From Ilex aquifolium (Eukaryota; Streptophyta; Magnoliopsida; Aquifoliales; Aquifoliaceae), in NCBI GenBank assembly GCA_951799425.1, contig OX637391.1:21438551-21502550 (forward strand): 64,000 bases of DNA, in the 5' to 3' direction. A program made the position numbers and the translations under genes. The notes beneath the pieces were generated by a model. The model saw nothing but the letters and a program-made list of their open reading frames with translations. It searched no databases and had not been told where the DNA came from. Positions 1 to 11,723 of this stretch are shown in pieces (the stretch's first letter is position 1; every line of letters starts with the position of its first letter).

Positions 1-445
1 ACTAAAATGGTTACCAAACGAGTTTAAATTTTAAGTTATCTAAAAAATTGAAAACTGAATCGTTACCAAATGGACCCTTATATTTTTCATTATGTTTCCG
101 AAACGGGTCGAAAAGTTTTCAAAACATGTCGAAACGCTTTCGTTTCCTAGGTGACCGAAACAGTACACCGAAACAAAATTTTAATCATCGGCTTGACTCT
201 AACTATGTTTTCCTTGAAGATGTGCCTCTATATCTAAGGCCAAAGGAGCAGAGACGGTGTTGCTATTCACATTTCATTCTTATCGGACTGCCTATGTTCA
301 AGCATGGAAAGAATTATCTTTTTGACAAGTGTAACATCTCAAGTTGATGTATGGTTATTTGTGAAATCTATAATCTTTTGTTCTCCTGTTAGTGAAAATG
401 TCTCAATGATTGATGCCCTTAGGTTGATTTATTGGATTGTTATGC
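1..445. other. no recognisable gene (probable intron or intergenic)
   Basis: This is AT-rich sequence with one short open frame of about 99 codons (48-347). I recognise no domain, signal or codon pattern in it. If the RCC1-family exons at 29-31 kb belong to a gene whose 5' exons lie left of the window, this stretch is intronic. Confidence 0.4.
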
Positions 446-707
446 TGTAACGCCCCAAAACACACCCTGGACGGCATTACATTCTAAAACATTCATATCA
501 TGAGAGCACTAAAATAATCCATCAATAAATAAGACTTCATAAAGTCATCCATAAAATTTATAGCATTATCCCAAAAGAATAGACCCATTTTGGCCTTTAC
601 ATCCCAAAAATCCAATAATGTAGCGCAGCGGAATTACAAAAGAAAACTAGACTTTACAAGGTTCAAAATGAATATCCTAGTCTAGTACAAAAAGGAAAGA
701 GGTCACT

Positions 708-799
708 CTATGCGTCCACCTCGGGGTCCACCGTCCCGTCAAGTGGAGTCTCCCAAGTAGCGGGCTCCTCGACCCTTAAGTCCTCCTCAAACGGGAAAT
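708..799 (-). other. conserved 92-nt LTR exon ending in a stop codon (acidic peptide)
   Basis: On the minus strand an acceptor-like ACATTTTTCAG ends at 800. The next 92 nt run in one frame to TAG at 708-710. The encoded tail reads FEEDLRVEEPATWE, then ends VDPEVDA. The same length, frame and acidic pattern occur in four other LTR families in the window (6107-6198, 19304-19395, 50795-50886, 59998-60089). No ATG opens this frame in the spliced model, so its translation is unproven. Confidence 0.55.
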
Positions 800-1107
800 C
801 TGAAAAATGTTAGCGGTAGGGGGTGAGCACGAAGCTCTGTAGAAAAATTCTCTCAAACTCATACAAGGTTTAGAAAAGCATTTAAAATGGTCGGTCTCAT
901 TTTTAACATAACATAGATACATAATTTAAAATAAAGCAGTGACATTTAAAAAGGATCTCAAGTTTATGTAAAACATTACTTAAATGAATAAACGAGTACC
1001 ATATGCAAATAATCACCATTAATTGCCATAAACAATTTCCAACAATTCTTTCGGTAGGTGGCATACTTTAGGGTAACCTCCACCTCCCTTTAGATCATCT
1101 TTGTTTC

Positions 1108-1325
1108 TCAAGCATCCTTACAAGGAACCTCTTGAGAATGGGTGAGCATCCTTACAAGGAACCTCTCACAAATCATTACATGGCTTCCCAAGCATCCTTA
1201 CAAGGAACCTCTTGGGAAGGGGTGAGCATCCTTACAAGGAACCTCTCACAATTCATTGCATGGCTTCCCAAGCATCCTTACAAGGAACCTCTTGGGAAGG
1301 GGTGAGCATCCTTACAAGGAACCTC
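1108..1325. repeat. six hairpin cores with matched flanking stems
   Basis: The core GCATCCTTACAAGGAACCTC occurs six times (near 1112, 1145, 1192, 1225, 1272, 1305), in units of about 80 bp. Each core is flanked by complementary arms: TTCTCAAG/CTTGAGAA, GTGAG/CTCAC or TTCCCAAG/CTTGGGAA. CCTT/AAGG also pairs inside the core. The block lies in the predicted LTR intron. The Tekay-like LTRs carry only two cores. Confidence 0.8.
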
Positions 1326-1960
1326 TCACTCATGTGCATCACAATTAACCCAACCAAGCATACAATTTCCAATATTGATTTCAATTTATAATCATCTATC
1401 CAAAATCCCCCAAAATATATCATGTAATAATTCCACAACAAACAAAGAAAATACATGAGATCACAATAACATCATTGTTCTACCCAACACAAAGCACTAA
1501 GGGTTCCAAAATATATAATAAAGAAAGCATTTAAGAAAGAAATGCATCACTCTCCAAAAATGAGGGTTTTAAAACTAGAGAAGAGATTTCATGGGTATTA
1601 AATCCTAACTTTGTTCAAAACATGTAATCTTTGTCAAAAGCCTAAGAGATGATGATTTCATAACATATATATACCATTGATAGTCAAAACATACATATAT
1701 AAATACCCTAGTCTCAATGTAAGTGAGTGAGAGAAAACCCCTACCTTGATGTTCTTGGAAATCTAGGGCTTGGATCTTGAATCACCCTTAAATTCCTTGT
1801 TTTTCACCTTTGATCTTGTGTTTTTCTCTTCCCCTCTTTCTCTCTAATTTTTTCTAGGGTTTTAAGGTGTGTAATGAAGGCTAAGGGGATGGCAAGAAGT
1901 ATTTATAATGGGGGAAAAACCGGCTGTTTGCGAACTAAAATTGTCTGATTTTTACAGCGA

Positions 1961-2113
1961 CTACCGGTAGCTGATTTTGACTACCGGTAGCTCGGGTACA
2001 TTGGCACTCAACTACCCGTTGACTACCGGTAGCTCGGGTACACTGGACACTTGACTACCGGTAGTCCGAGTACACTGGGCACTTGACTACCGGTAGTTAC
2101 TACCGGTAGTTGA
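1961..2113. promoter_or_regulatory. six CTACCGGTAG palindromes in LTR U3
   Basis: Six perfect copies of CTACCGGTAG, most inside a longer repeat with CTCGGGTACA or TCCGAGTACA spacers, lie just upstream of the sense-strand TATA box. Their position suggests clustered binding sites in the U3 enhancer. The factor is unknown. Confidence 0.55.
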
Positions 2114-2377
2114 TCCCAGATTTACCTACTTCCTTTATTTTTCATTTCTAATCCATTCCAATCTCTTCCAAAACCATCCCAAACCTCTCCAACATATGTT
2201 TCTACCTCAAACCTATTTAGTACAAGTTCTAGGACATAAAATTTCATATTTTTACATACTAAAACTAAATTTCAAATATTATTTCCTCGAGTTATACTAT
2301 ATCAACATTTTTAAAACAATTATTTACTATATATCTATATACATATATAAAAGAAAAATGCGGGGTGTTACATATGC

Positions 2378-3333
2378 TGAATTTAATTGTTTGCAAAAAT
2401 GCTAATAGTGGAGATTAGAGGGAATTGTAAATTCCCAATCATGTATTTCCTATACTACCTCTAACCATAAATTTCCTGTGAGAGTTATATTTACTATAGA
2501 GCTAAATTTACATACCAATTATATTCGATATTCTATTTATAACAAAACTTCAGTATCTTGAGTATTCAATATAAGGTTTACAGGAATCCCCACCAAACAA
2601 AAATACAACCCTTTAACTTCAACATATGTTTACCTACATCACATTTGCCTTTTAATTGATAATTTGATATCATTCTCCTCTTACTGATTTTCACTTTGGA
2701 TATCCATAATAAAGTCATTTCAATACCCAAACACACACTCATACACATAACCATACATATATTAAAATTCAGTAGGCATAGATGTAGCATCTATCTATAT
2801 ACTTATTTCAAACATTAGTTATTCAATATCCTATCAAACCATCTCATTCCATTTCTTATGTAATTTTATTCCAATTACCTCTACTTCCAAATGCATATTT
2901 GTATTAAAGCATCACTAATTCAATTCATCAAACTTTTTGTTACAACGAAACCTATTCATGGGTTCTCAAATTTACATGCATTTATACCGTTGAAGCAATG
3001 CTAGAGATAAGTATCATAATTCCAAATTTATTTGCTCCCATTTATTCGCACCATCAAATTTTTCATATCAAAGTCTCCGCATCAGTGGTTATTATAATAA
3101 TCATAATCAACTACTATATTGATTTTCAATAATCTACTTCGCACGTTCTATATAGCATAGTCTTTGATGATTTATATCTTCTGAACATGCCAAAAAAGGA
3201 TGTTTTCATTGAGGCTTTTCATGTATCCAGGCATGAAGTTTGTAACATATTTTGGGGCATGTCATGAAGTGAAGTTTATTAATTCCACTTCAGTTTTTTC
3301 TTGTTAGGTTGATACTTCATTCGATGTTATGTA
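2378..3333. other. no recognisable gene
   Basis: This is AT-rich unique-looking sequence between the solo LTR and the copia insertion. I found no exon matching the RCC1-family gene, no RNA gene and no terminal repeats. It is most simply read as intron. Confidence 0.4.
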
Positions 3334-3801
3334 TGTAAAATTTTGTTTGATCAAAGAAATCAATCAAACCCTAATTCCAAGATCTAGAACAATCATGATT
3401 TTCACATACTCATATTGCGAAATTAAAACATCATAATATACATACCTGGAACCATTATTACAAACCTTGAATTACTTGAACAAGAATTGAACCATCCTTT
3501 GGTGTAGCCTGGAAATCGGTTTCTCTCTCCTAACCTTTATTCTTACAATACACAATTCGATGGGGCATGTGTATATTTATAGGTAGAGAGAGGGTCGGTT
3601 CCCTAGTTCAACATAAACTCTACTTCCCATCAAAGTAGAACATCAGGAAATCACTTCTTCTCATTGACCAATCAAAAACCATGAGTTATACCAGTTAAAT
3701 TAGGATTGGTAACCTTATCATTATCTAACCCAAATTAATTATCTGATAATAATCAGTAAAATCACATGTGCCAAATCATGTGGGCCACATTAATTCTTAC
3801 A
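3334..3801 (-). repeat. 3' LTR of the copia element
   Basis: This is the left LTR and is 3' in element sense. The adjoining internal bases at 3802 onward read, on minus, as an AAGTGGGAGAA-type polypurine tract, usual for plant copia elements. Confidence 0.92.
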
Positions 3802-5294
3802 TTCTCCCACTTGGCTCATATGATTATCTTACAATTGGGTATAGCAAGGTTTACATAAGCGCGCATTAAATCCAATCCATTACTACCTTAATTTGGCCAT
3901 CATAATATCACAATTAAACAACCCACTAATGCGAGTCATGGCGGTTGTACATCATTAACACGATATAGTCTCTTCCATGTACCACAACACTAGCAACCTA
4001 TCTAACGTGATCTATAATTGAGAAGTGTATATAATAAGGTCCAACAATAATGCCTTGTGCCGAAGACTATTCTTGTTATCATTCAATCAATCTTATACAT
4101 GTACGTACATTCTGAAAAACAAGAAATATCGTAAACAGTTTGAATAAGAACTGAAAGTGTCAAAGAAATAATCATTATGCAAAATCCTCAACATTAAGTG
4201 AACAACCATCATGACCTACAATCAAGACTCATTATGTTAACATCTTTAAATGTCTTTAGTAGCACTTTCTTTAATGGATTTGCAACCATGAGCTTCATGC
4301 TATTATGCTCTCTGGACACTTAGTAAAAAGCACATATGCGAAATCATCACGATAAGTTCTCAACGGCTTGGTCATAAAGTCGACAATTCCAAGTCCTGAG
4401 ATTAGAATTTCGCACCTATAATCCATAAATTGTAGCCTCAAAGCAAGCCACAATTTAACTATCATAATTTTCAATCATCACTAGATGATTAGACTTCTTA
4501 AATGTGAGCATATAATCATTTATACCTTGTAAATATCTTATAAGCTCGTAATGATCCATTTCAGGATCGGTTCAGTATTTACATAATATACCAACTGCAA
4601 GAATAATATCTGATATTATACACGTGAATGCATACATAAAACATAAGGAATCCATTACATTCTTTGGACATTACATACTGCTGAACTTATCCTTTTTACT
4701 TAAATTGGAGTAACATTAGCATAATAGTTCTCCATATTAAATCTCTCTAGAATTCTTCTTATATATACTTTATGAGATAACCCAAATAATCTATGTGATC
4801 GATCCTAAGACATTTAAATTACAATTACATAGGTTATCTCACCATATCTTTCATTTAATATTTATAGAGAGAAACTTGGTTTCATGTAATAATCAAAGAT
4901 TACTACTGACAAACAACACAATATCAACATATAGAGTTAAAAACCTTACTCCTACTAACTTTAAGATATATATACACCAATAATGATGTTTTCCTTAATA
5001 CTTAAAGAAGTAATGATATCAATAAACTTAAAATACCATGGTGGAAAAACTTCTTTATATCTATATGTTGACCTATTAAGTTTGCAAGTCAAGAGTTACT
5101 TCAATTCCCTTATTCAGAACCCTTTAGGTTAATCTTTATAGTTTCACATTTATATGGTATAACTCTAAATCATAATGAGCTACCAATGTCATAATGATTA
5201 TTAGTGAACCCTTCTTAGACACAATGTCTCAATTATGAGTGAAACCTTTGATCATAAGTTTGATTTCATATCTAACAAGATTTCAAACTTCCTT

Positions 5295-5435
5295 CTAGTT
5301 CATTGATTTCAATTAATCATTCATGACATTAATCCAATTAGCAAAACCATTACTTCCTATGGCTTGTGAAAATGATATTAAATCTTTACCTATCCCTAAA
5401 TCAAAATCAGATTCTTGTAGATATATCACGTAATC
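5295..5435 (-). pseudogene. copia reverse-transcriptase N-terminal remnant
   Basis: Translated on minus, this stretch gives a decayed version of the segment that opens copia reverse transcriptase. It includes a YLQESDFDLGIGKD-like piece, a FSQAIGS piece and a WINVMND-like piece, followed by stops. The pattern matches the plant copia segment of the form SF..A..S.....W..AM..E. I could not follow the YxDD region in the rest of 3802-5290, which is heavily decayed. Confidence 0.6.
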
Positions 5436-5716
5436 ATTCAGAATAGCTTATCTTATTTCTATTAGAGATTATCTTAATGCTACTCATGTGATATTTTTTC
5501 TGCTTTCGATTTATTGGTGACAATCTCAATATGGAGTGGTTAATCATTAATTTGTTGTTCAACATTGTCAAATCATTCAACAATTGTGGGAGCAACAACA
5601 TCATTACAAGTTATGGGTATAACCACTTTCTATGTGATTTATCACTCCCACTGTGACACCCCATTTTTTCCGGGGGTCCTGTATTAACCGTTGACAACCC
5701 GTCAACCCGCGGAAAT

Positions 5717-8234
5717 TGTAACGCCCCAAATACCACCCTGGACGGCATTACATTCTAAAACCATTCATAACATGAGGGCAACTAATAAAAATCCATAAAT
5801 GACCGGGGGTCCCTAATTTAACGAAATTTGGGCAGAGTCTCCTTTGTACGGGAAGCTCTACCCAAAACACAACCTGTGCAATTATATTAACTTGACCACA
5901 CAGGGTCCATTTAACCATCCAATAACAATAAAATTTCATTTACCATCTATACTATCCATAATGTTATCCCAAAAGAATAGGCCAAGTATGGCAGTTACAT
6001 TCCCAAAAGAATTACATGAATATACTGCAGCGGAATTTCAAAAGAATCTAGACTTTACATTGTTCAGAATTAAATCTCCTAGTCTAGAACAAAATAAGCT
6101 ACATCTCTAGATGTCCCACTCGGGATCTAGGTACCCCTCCAATGAGGCGTCCCCAAGGCCCGGCTCATTAGCGCCAAGCTCCTCCTCTATAGCATAATCT
6201 GAAAAAGGTTAGCGGTAGGGGGTGAGCACGAAGCTCTGTAGAAAATTTCTTCCAAACCCAAACAAGGTTTAGAAAACATATAAAACGGGTCGGTCTCATT
6301 TCACAAATAACATATATAGTATTTGAAGTAAAACGAGGACATTTAATTAGATCCCAAGTTTACGCATCAACAATAATTTAATGAATAAATGAAACCAATA
6401 TACAATTCATAAGTAATTTCCAAAACATAATCCATCCCACCATACACCATTTCCACAAGTTCTTGTGGCATCCCATACTACCCCAAAACTCTTGTAGAAA
6501 TCGTCTATGGTAAAGTGAACAATAACCCATACTAGATGTCCGACACTATCCACGTTACTAATCCGTTATCATTAGTGCTAGGAAATGTTCGTACCCACAC
6601 GGCGTACAAAGACGTCTACCCACACCATGTGGTAGGAAAAGTTCATACCCGCGTAGCATACAAAGCCGTCTACCCACTACATGATACCCGGTCAATAGTA
6701 AACCATGTTAGTATCGTACAACCCCTCAAGAGATAACATACCAACAAACATCTCACATTACCACCAATACCATAAATCTCCAATTTTTCCATCCCACCTC
6801 ACATGTAACATTTCAATAAAACAATTTAGGAAAAACACATGAGATCATCGAAATATCATTTTATTACTCAACACATAACACTAAATTTCCTTTTTAAAAC
6901 AAGACAAAAGAGTATCCAAGGAGAATCCACACTTCATGAATAAATAGAGTTTTGAAGTGAGGACATGTGAATGTTGGGTTAGGATATCAAGGGCCAATGG
7001 ATGTAAAGCTTGAAATCAAGAACAATTAAACACAAGGTCTTGAAATTAAGAATAAAGGAATAACAAGGTGGGTCATCAATGACAAAAGAACAATCAAGCC
7101 TTGACGTCCATAGCAACAAATATCAAGCTTGGGAATCCAAAAGTGAAGGAACAATCAAGTTTTGTCATTTATAACAACAAACATTAAGATTAGACCTCAT
7201 GAACAAGGGGGAAATCAAGAGGAACCCAATTTCCTTACAATTAGAATTTCGAAGGCACACCAAGAGATTTAGCGATTACCCAAGCACAACATAGTTTAGA
7301 ACATGTAATATTTAAGGTTAGGAATCAAGAGAAAATGAGAAATCAAAGAAAACACAATCTCCTTGAAAATTTGGGGTTTCAAAGGCATACAAGGGATTTA
7401 TGGCTATCAAGCCCTAATTTCGTTCATGATATGGTAAGGGATTACAAGAGCAACAAGAAATAGAGATTCCATAACATACATATAAGATTTGGAAGCAAAA
7501 CATACATAAATATAAACCCTAACCTCAATGTAAGAGAAAAGGAAGAAATCCCCTACCTTAGATCAAGACTTTAAACTTAGAACCCAAGTTCTTGTGATCT
7601 CCTCCTTCCCTTTTCTCCCTTCTTGATCTTCCTCTAGAGTCCTAAGAGAAGTGGGTTGAGAGTGGAATGAGAGAAATGAGGAAAAATGGGATGAAATGGT
7701 GTTATATTTCGGCCAAATCCCGATTTTTACTGTTCACAGTCTGTTTTGGGGGTTCTCCGAACTTACTGTTTTCCTTATTTTTGACCATGATACACTTTGA
7801 ATCTGAAAAAGTGCAAAACATGAAAGTTGTAGATCTAGATGTCTTAGGCATTGTGTCAAAATTTCAGCTCAATCGGACCATTGTAGCAAGAGTTATGACA
7901 ATTCTACGACAACTGGTCCGGAGTAGGCAGCATACCAGGAGGCGCGCCTCAGCGCCCATTTGGGCGCCCCAGCGCCCACATTCTGTCCAAAATGGCTCCC
8001 CTTGTCATTTCCAATCCAATTTTAACCCTTCCAACTCTAATCCTAACTTATCCCACATACTTTTCTACATCAACCTAATTAGTTCAAGTTCTATTATGAT
8101 TTATTTTGTACATTTACATACCGAAACTAATCTTTAACTACTCTTTCCTTGAGTTATACTATTTTAACATTTCAAATGAAATAGTTACTAAACACCTATG
8201 TCTTTTATTTTTATATACGCATGTGGGGTATTAC
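5717..8234 (-). repeat. 3' LTR of the non-autonomous element
   Basis: This is the left copy. It contains a weak ATATAA promoter box near 7703, a donor at 7556, an acceptor at 6199 and the 92-nt conserved exon at 6107-6198. A GC-rich palindromic cluster (GGCGCGCC and GCGCCCA repeats) lies at about 7940-7980, in U3. A 156-codon plus-strand frame (7667-8137) is antisense and unlikely to be coding. Confidence 0.9.
6107..6198 (-). other. conserved 92-nt LTR exon (copy in left LTR)
   Basis: An acceptor CTAACCTTTTTCAG ends at 6199. Ninety-two nt later comes TAG (6107-6109). The frame reads DYAIEEELGANEPG and ends LDPEWDI. An identical-length copy is in the right LTR at 12114-12205. Confidence 0.55.
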
Positions 8235-8335
8235 AATCCACCCCCCTTAAAGAAAGTTTCGTCCTCGAAACTTACCTCAAGGAACGAACAAATATGGATA
8301 CTTCTCCCGCATTTCTTGCTCCGATTCCCATGTAG
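8235..8335 (-). other. polypurine tract and last codons of pol
   Basis: Positions 8235-8251 read on minus as CTTTAAGGGGGGTGGAT, directly next to the 3' LTR, and match the Tekay-like element at 20805-20821. The next 80 bp still encode the pol C-terminus (REKYPYLF). After that, similarity to pol is lost. Confidence 0.8.
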
Positions 8336-8339
8336 CTTC

Positions 8340-10723
8340 TTCATAAGCATATCAAAATAACTCAAATGCAATTCCACCATTAGGATTACTCATCTTTCCT
8401 ATACTAACATCATGGTGTAATACAAAATTTGTTAATGGCATCACGGTAAGATTTATCTCAATTCCTGAAAATAGATACAACTTTCTTCAAGATTTCGTCT
8501 CTTACAACCCAAGAGGAATTTACAATCTTGAAATCTACCATAATTTCAATTCATAACTACACACTCCACACAAGTCAAGATTCTAAGATCAACTCTTAGA
8601 TTTCACATCAATTTGTACTTTCTCATAATACTCCTTACCGTCACCATTATAGTCATTAATCCAATAGCTTGCTGCACACTCTGGTATAAATTATAATCCA
8701 CCGATTCACAAGTCAAAATATGCTACAAGATAAGGACTTTGCATAGATTTGAAAGTTCTGAGAGAATATCTTAGATTCCACCAAAGTATACAAGTGAAAC
8801 CTAACCGCACTTGTTTTCCAATTATAGCTTCCAAAATATGTACACTAACGATCCATCAAATCCATTCAAAAGGAAATTTTTGGTAATTAACCAGCTATAA
8901 TACTTAAGCTAAGGATCAAGTTATATCTCCAAGATATTTGCTCTCGATCTACAATCTTGAGTTAGAACTAATAATCGTTTAATCAATTCTTAGTGGCTTT
9001 CATTCACATCACAACTCTTTTCATGATACCTATACCTCGAATCCTTCTGATACCATTCATTACAATGTACCTCTTGTAACATATCAAAATGTGAGGATAG
9101 ACTGTCAAGGATCCCAAAACTAAAATAATCTAAACTAAAATAGGACTCTTGATGATTCATACCATGTCAAAGCAAATCTTCATAGGCATTATCCTTGATT
9201 CTTCAATTTACTTCTTTTCCATTATCACCATCAACCATAAGTTCGAATCTTCTATACTCATACTAACATTCCTCAAGTATAACTAATCATTCCGATCTTA
9301 ACAAGGTACTAAAAGAGACAAGAAGAAGAACGTCCTATTCCCCCAACACAAATCCAATGACATTAAAAGATTTCCTCGAACAATAGAAGTTCACCTCAAA
9401 TTTAGGATATCATCCTCTTTTCATAATTGTCTACTATATATGACATCAAGCTTTTAACATCTATAATCTTTAATCCTACAATATCAAGGGTCAAAGGTAA
9501 TTACTACAACTTAGTCATGTTTCTTAGATTTCCCTTTTTCCATGTCTATAAATTCGTTTCTATAACTTGACCTCAATTTCAAATCCATATTTGTAAATAC
9601 AAGTCAACTATTAACTACACACTCACCCAATAGATTCTTGATTGTTAACATTTTAGAGAGTCTAACTATAGTGAATTAAGTCCACAACAAAATAAGATTA
9701 CCTGAGTATAAAGTCCTCAAGGAGTATCCTATGTATGATCCTTCTAAACCATCAATACTTCCAAAGTAAATTTAATCAACTCTCCGTAATATTTTCAAAC
9801 TAATATTGGGAACCTCAAGTAAGTGGTTATGAAACAACCTCCTATAGATTTAAGATCTATAACCACAATTCCAATCATGATTCCAAAAATAAGCTCCCAT
9901 TCGAGGTTACTTCACCACATTCCTTCAATTGCTCGTATTTGAGAATTATACTATCTCATATTATCGTAATCACCCTAGAGGAAAACATAACACTCCCATG
10001 GTTCATATCGTAAACCAAAACTACATTCATTCCTTAATTTCTATGCCTTTTAAGTAACACACATAACCTTCCATATCCTTATCATTAGGAACTTAATTCA
10101 TCTTAGAGAACCTCTAAGTTAACCTTATCTCCACACATCCCAATTGGGTTATCATATCCTTTGACTTCTAAAATATGAGCAATACTATTAGTGGAAGAGA
10201 ATACTTAAAGTTGACAAGCACCAAATCATAATCACCTTTTATATTGTTATCCATCAAAAGCACTTCAATCAATATGGGGGTGTCTCTCAATCAAAGCCTA
10301 AATAATGTGGAAGTTCACTTAAGGATAGGTCCTTTAGAATCTAAGAAGAAAGTACAACATTTTACTGTCTAAAGGACACCACAGTGCAGATTTTTGACCA
10401 ACTTTGAAGAATAAACTGATTTGACTCAAGCATTTTGAGCATGCATGACCTATATGGTTGGAAAGATATACGAGTTAGGGTTCTAACAAAAATAACGGTG
10501 CACAATTTGGACTTTCCAATGAAGAGATATGAACAAATTGGTGCGAGGTAGTCTGCCGGACTGTTTGGTTCCTTTATACTTGTCTAACTCAAGTTGGGTT
10601 TCTTTGTCACAAATCCTATCTCATACCCATCTCCAATATAAATAATATGACTCGCAATCAAGATCCATGCCTAATCTCATTTACAAACCAAAAGCCAAAT
10701 TATCATCCGTTTCCTAGACTAGT
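8340..10723. other. non-coding filler of the non-autonomous element
   Basis: This is AT-rich sequence with no long frame and no recognisable pol domain. It occupies the place of protease, reverse transcriptase, RNase H and integrase. Its origin is unclear: it could be decayed pol or captured DNA. Confidence 0.5.
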
Positions 10724-11542
10724 CTAAACCACATGATACGAACTAGCGTACCCATTTATGTCTAATACAACCATGTCTACCATCAATTCTCGCTCCCCAA
10801 TTCGAAGCATACCACCTATACACATCCTCTTAGTATCCAACCGTTCTCCCGTGGGCATGTCTATACTCCAAACATGTTCTAAATTCCCAAAGTCTAATCC
10901 CAAGTTATTTGCATAGGTGGGGTGTGGGAAGGAATGAGAAACATTAAACTTCAAAGAAAATACATGCCCAAGACTTTTAGAAAAAAAAACGATACCTTCC
11001 GCAATTGTATGGGAAACATCTTCCCCCGGTTGGGTCAGAATAGGAATTCTCCCTTGATCAATATTGTCGGGGGCTATATCTTCTAACGGGTTCTGCGGTG
11101 GTGGCTTCGGTGGTGGTGGCGTGTTTGCATTTACTTGTCCTATGGCTTGTTTGGTCTTTTTAGGAAATGATGGACATCTATTTTTGAAGTGCCCGAAACC
11201 GCCACATGCGAAACAGTGACGTGGGTCAGTGGCTGTTCGATTTCGAGTAGCCCTAGCTCCTTGAACCACTGGATTTCGTGGTCCTGAAGCTTGGTCAGGT
11301 CGGCAGTACGGAGCTGCCCTTGGTGCCACTCCACTGCTGCTAGCACCAGTCCTGATCGGGCCTCCCCTTGCTAAGTTCTGTTGTTGTTGGTTATTGATTC
11401 TATTCTGGTGTTGTACCAGAGTAGTTAGCTCCCTTATGCATCGATAAATGACATCCATGGTATCGGGAGGTAATGGTGGGGGTGGATTTGCTTGGCCACC
11501 ACGTCCCCGTCCACGTCCACGCCTACCCTCCATCCTGCACAT
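10724..11542 (-). CDS. shortened gag-protease frame of the non-autonomous element
   Basis: The frame has about 272 codons from the ATG shared with the Tekay-like gag (MCRMEG). The arginine/glycine-rich N-terminus (RGRGRGRGG), a proline run and a CCHC zinc knuckle (CFACGGFGHFKNRC) are kept. About 170 residues of the capsid core between the QN-rich segment and the GGPIR motif are missing. After the knuckle it runs in one frame into the protease region, but the catalytic Asp-Ser/Thr-Gly motif is gone (KFNVSHSF in its place), and it stops after GYASSYHVV. It could at most make an RNA-binding peptide. An ATG further upstream in the same frame (11570-11572) would extend it by ten residues. Confidence 0.6.
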   Translation of the reverse strand: MCRMEGRRGRGRGRGGQANPPPPLPPDTMDVIYRCIRELTTLVQHQNRINNQQQQNLARGGPIRTGASSSGVAPRAAPYCRPDQASGPRNPVVQGARATRNRTATDPRHCFACGGFGHFKNRCPSFPKKTKQAIGQVNANTPPPPKPPPQNPLEDIAPDNIDQGRIPILTQPGEDVSHTIAEGIVFFSKSLGHVFSLKFNVSHSFPHPTYANNLGLDFGNLEHVWSIDMPTGERLDTKRMCIGGMLRIGERELMVDMVVLDINGYASSYHVV

Positions 11543-11707
11543 CAATACACAATTTAGTTCCTCGATGTGCAAGACATCCTAAGTATCACTTTAGTCTGTA
11601 ACACAAGACGGGTGTGAAATCTAAATCAAACCCTTTTATTCAACTTAGTCCTAAGGCTCTAGTAGTAATCCATAACCTACAGCTCCCATGTAAGACCTAA
11701 AGCCTAA

Positions 11708-11719
11708 GCTCTGATACCA
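11708..11719 (-). other. primer-binding site, initiator tRNA-Met
   Basis: On minus this reads TGGTATCAGAGC, the standard plant primer site complementary to the 3' end of initiator tRNA-Met. It lies 4 bp inside the 5' LTR. Confidence 0.9.
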
Positions 11720-11723
11720 ACTT

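Larger units (their letters stand above)
446..2372 (-). mobile_element. solo LTR of a Ty3/gypsy (Tekay-like) element, TSD TATGC
   Basis: The segment begins TGTAACGCCCC and ends GGGGTGTTACA. It is flanked by perfect 5-bp duplications TATGC (441-445 and 2373-2377). No internal retroelement sequence is present, so it is a solo LTR left by LTR-LTR recombination. It is clearly related to the LTRs of the Tekay-like element at 19,040-27,320, whose sense strand is minus. Read on minus it has a TATA box in GTTATAAATACTT form near 1,905, an AUG-free leader, a splice donor at about 1,744 and an acceptor at 800. It is about 160 bp longer than the related LTRs, mainly from extra copies of two internal repeats. 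Confidence 0.93.

Noticed and set aside
48-347. 99-codon plus frame at the left edge
   Set aside because: No recognisable domain, no splice or promoter context, and AT-rich surroundings. Kept only as unassigned sequence.
1108-1325. CRISPR-like regular repeats
   Set aside because: The spacing is irregular and the intervening pieces are repeats themselves. The context is a plant LTR, so a CRISPR array makes no sense.
7667-8137. 156-codon plus-strand frame, repeated at 13674-14144
   Set aside because: It is antisense to the element and lies wholly inside each LTR. The two copies are duplicated by LTR identity, not by selection, and no domain is recognised.
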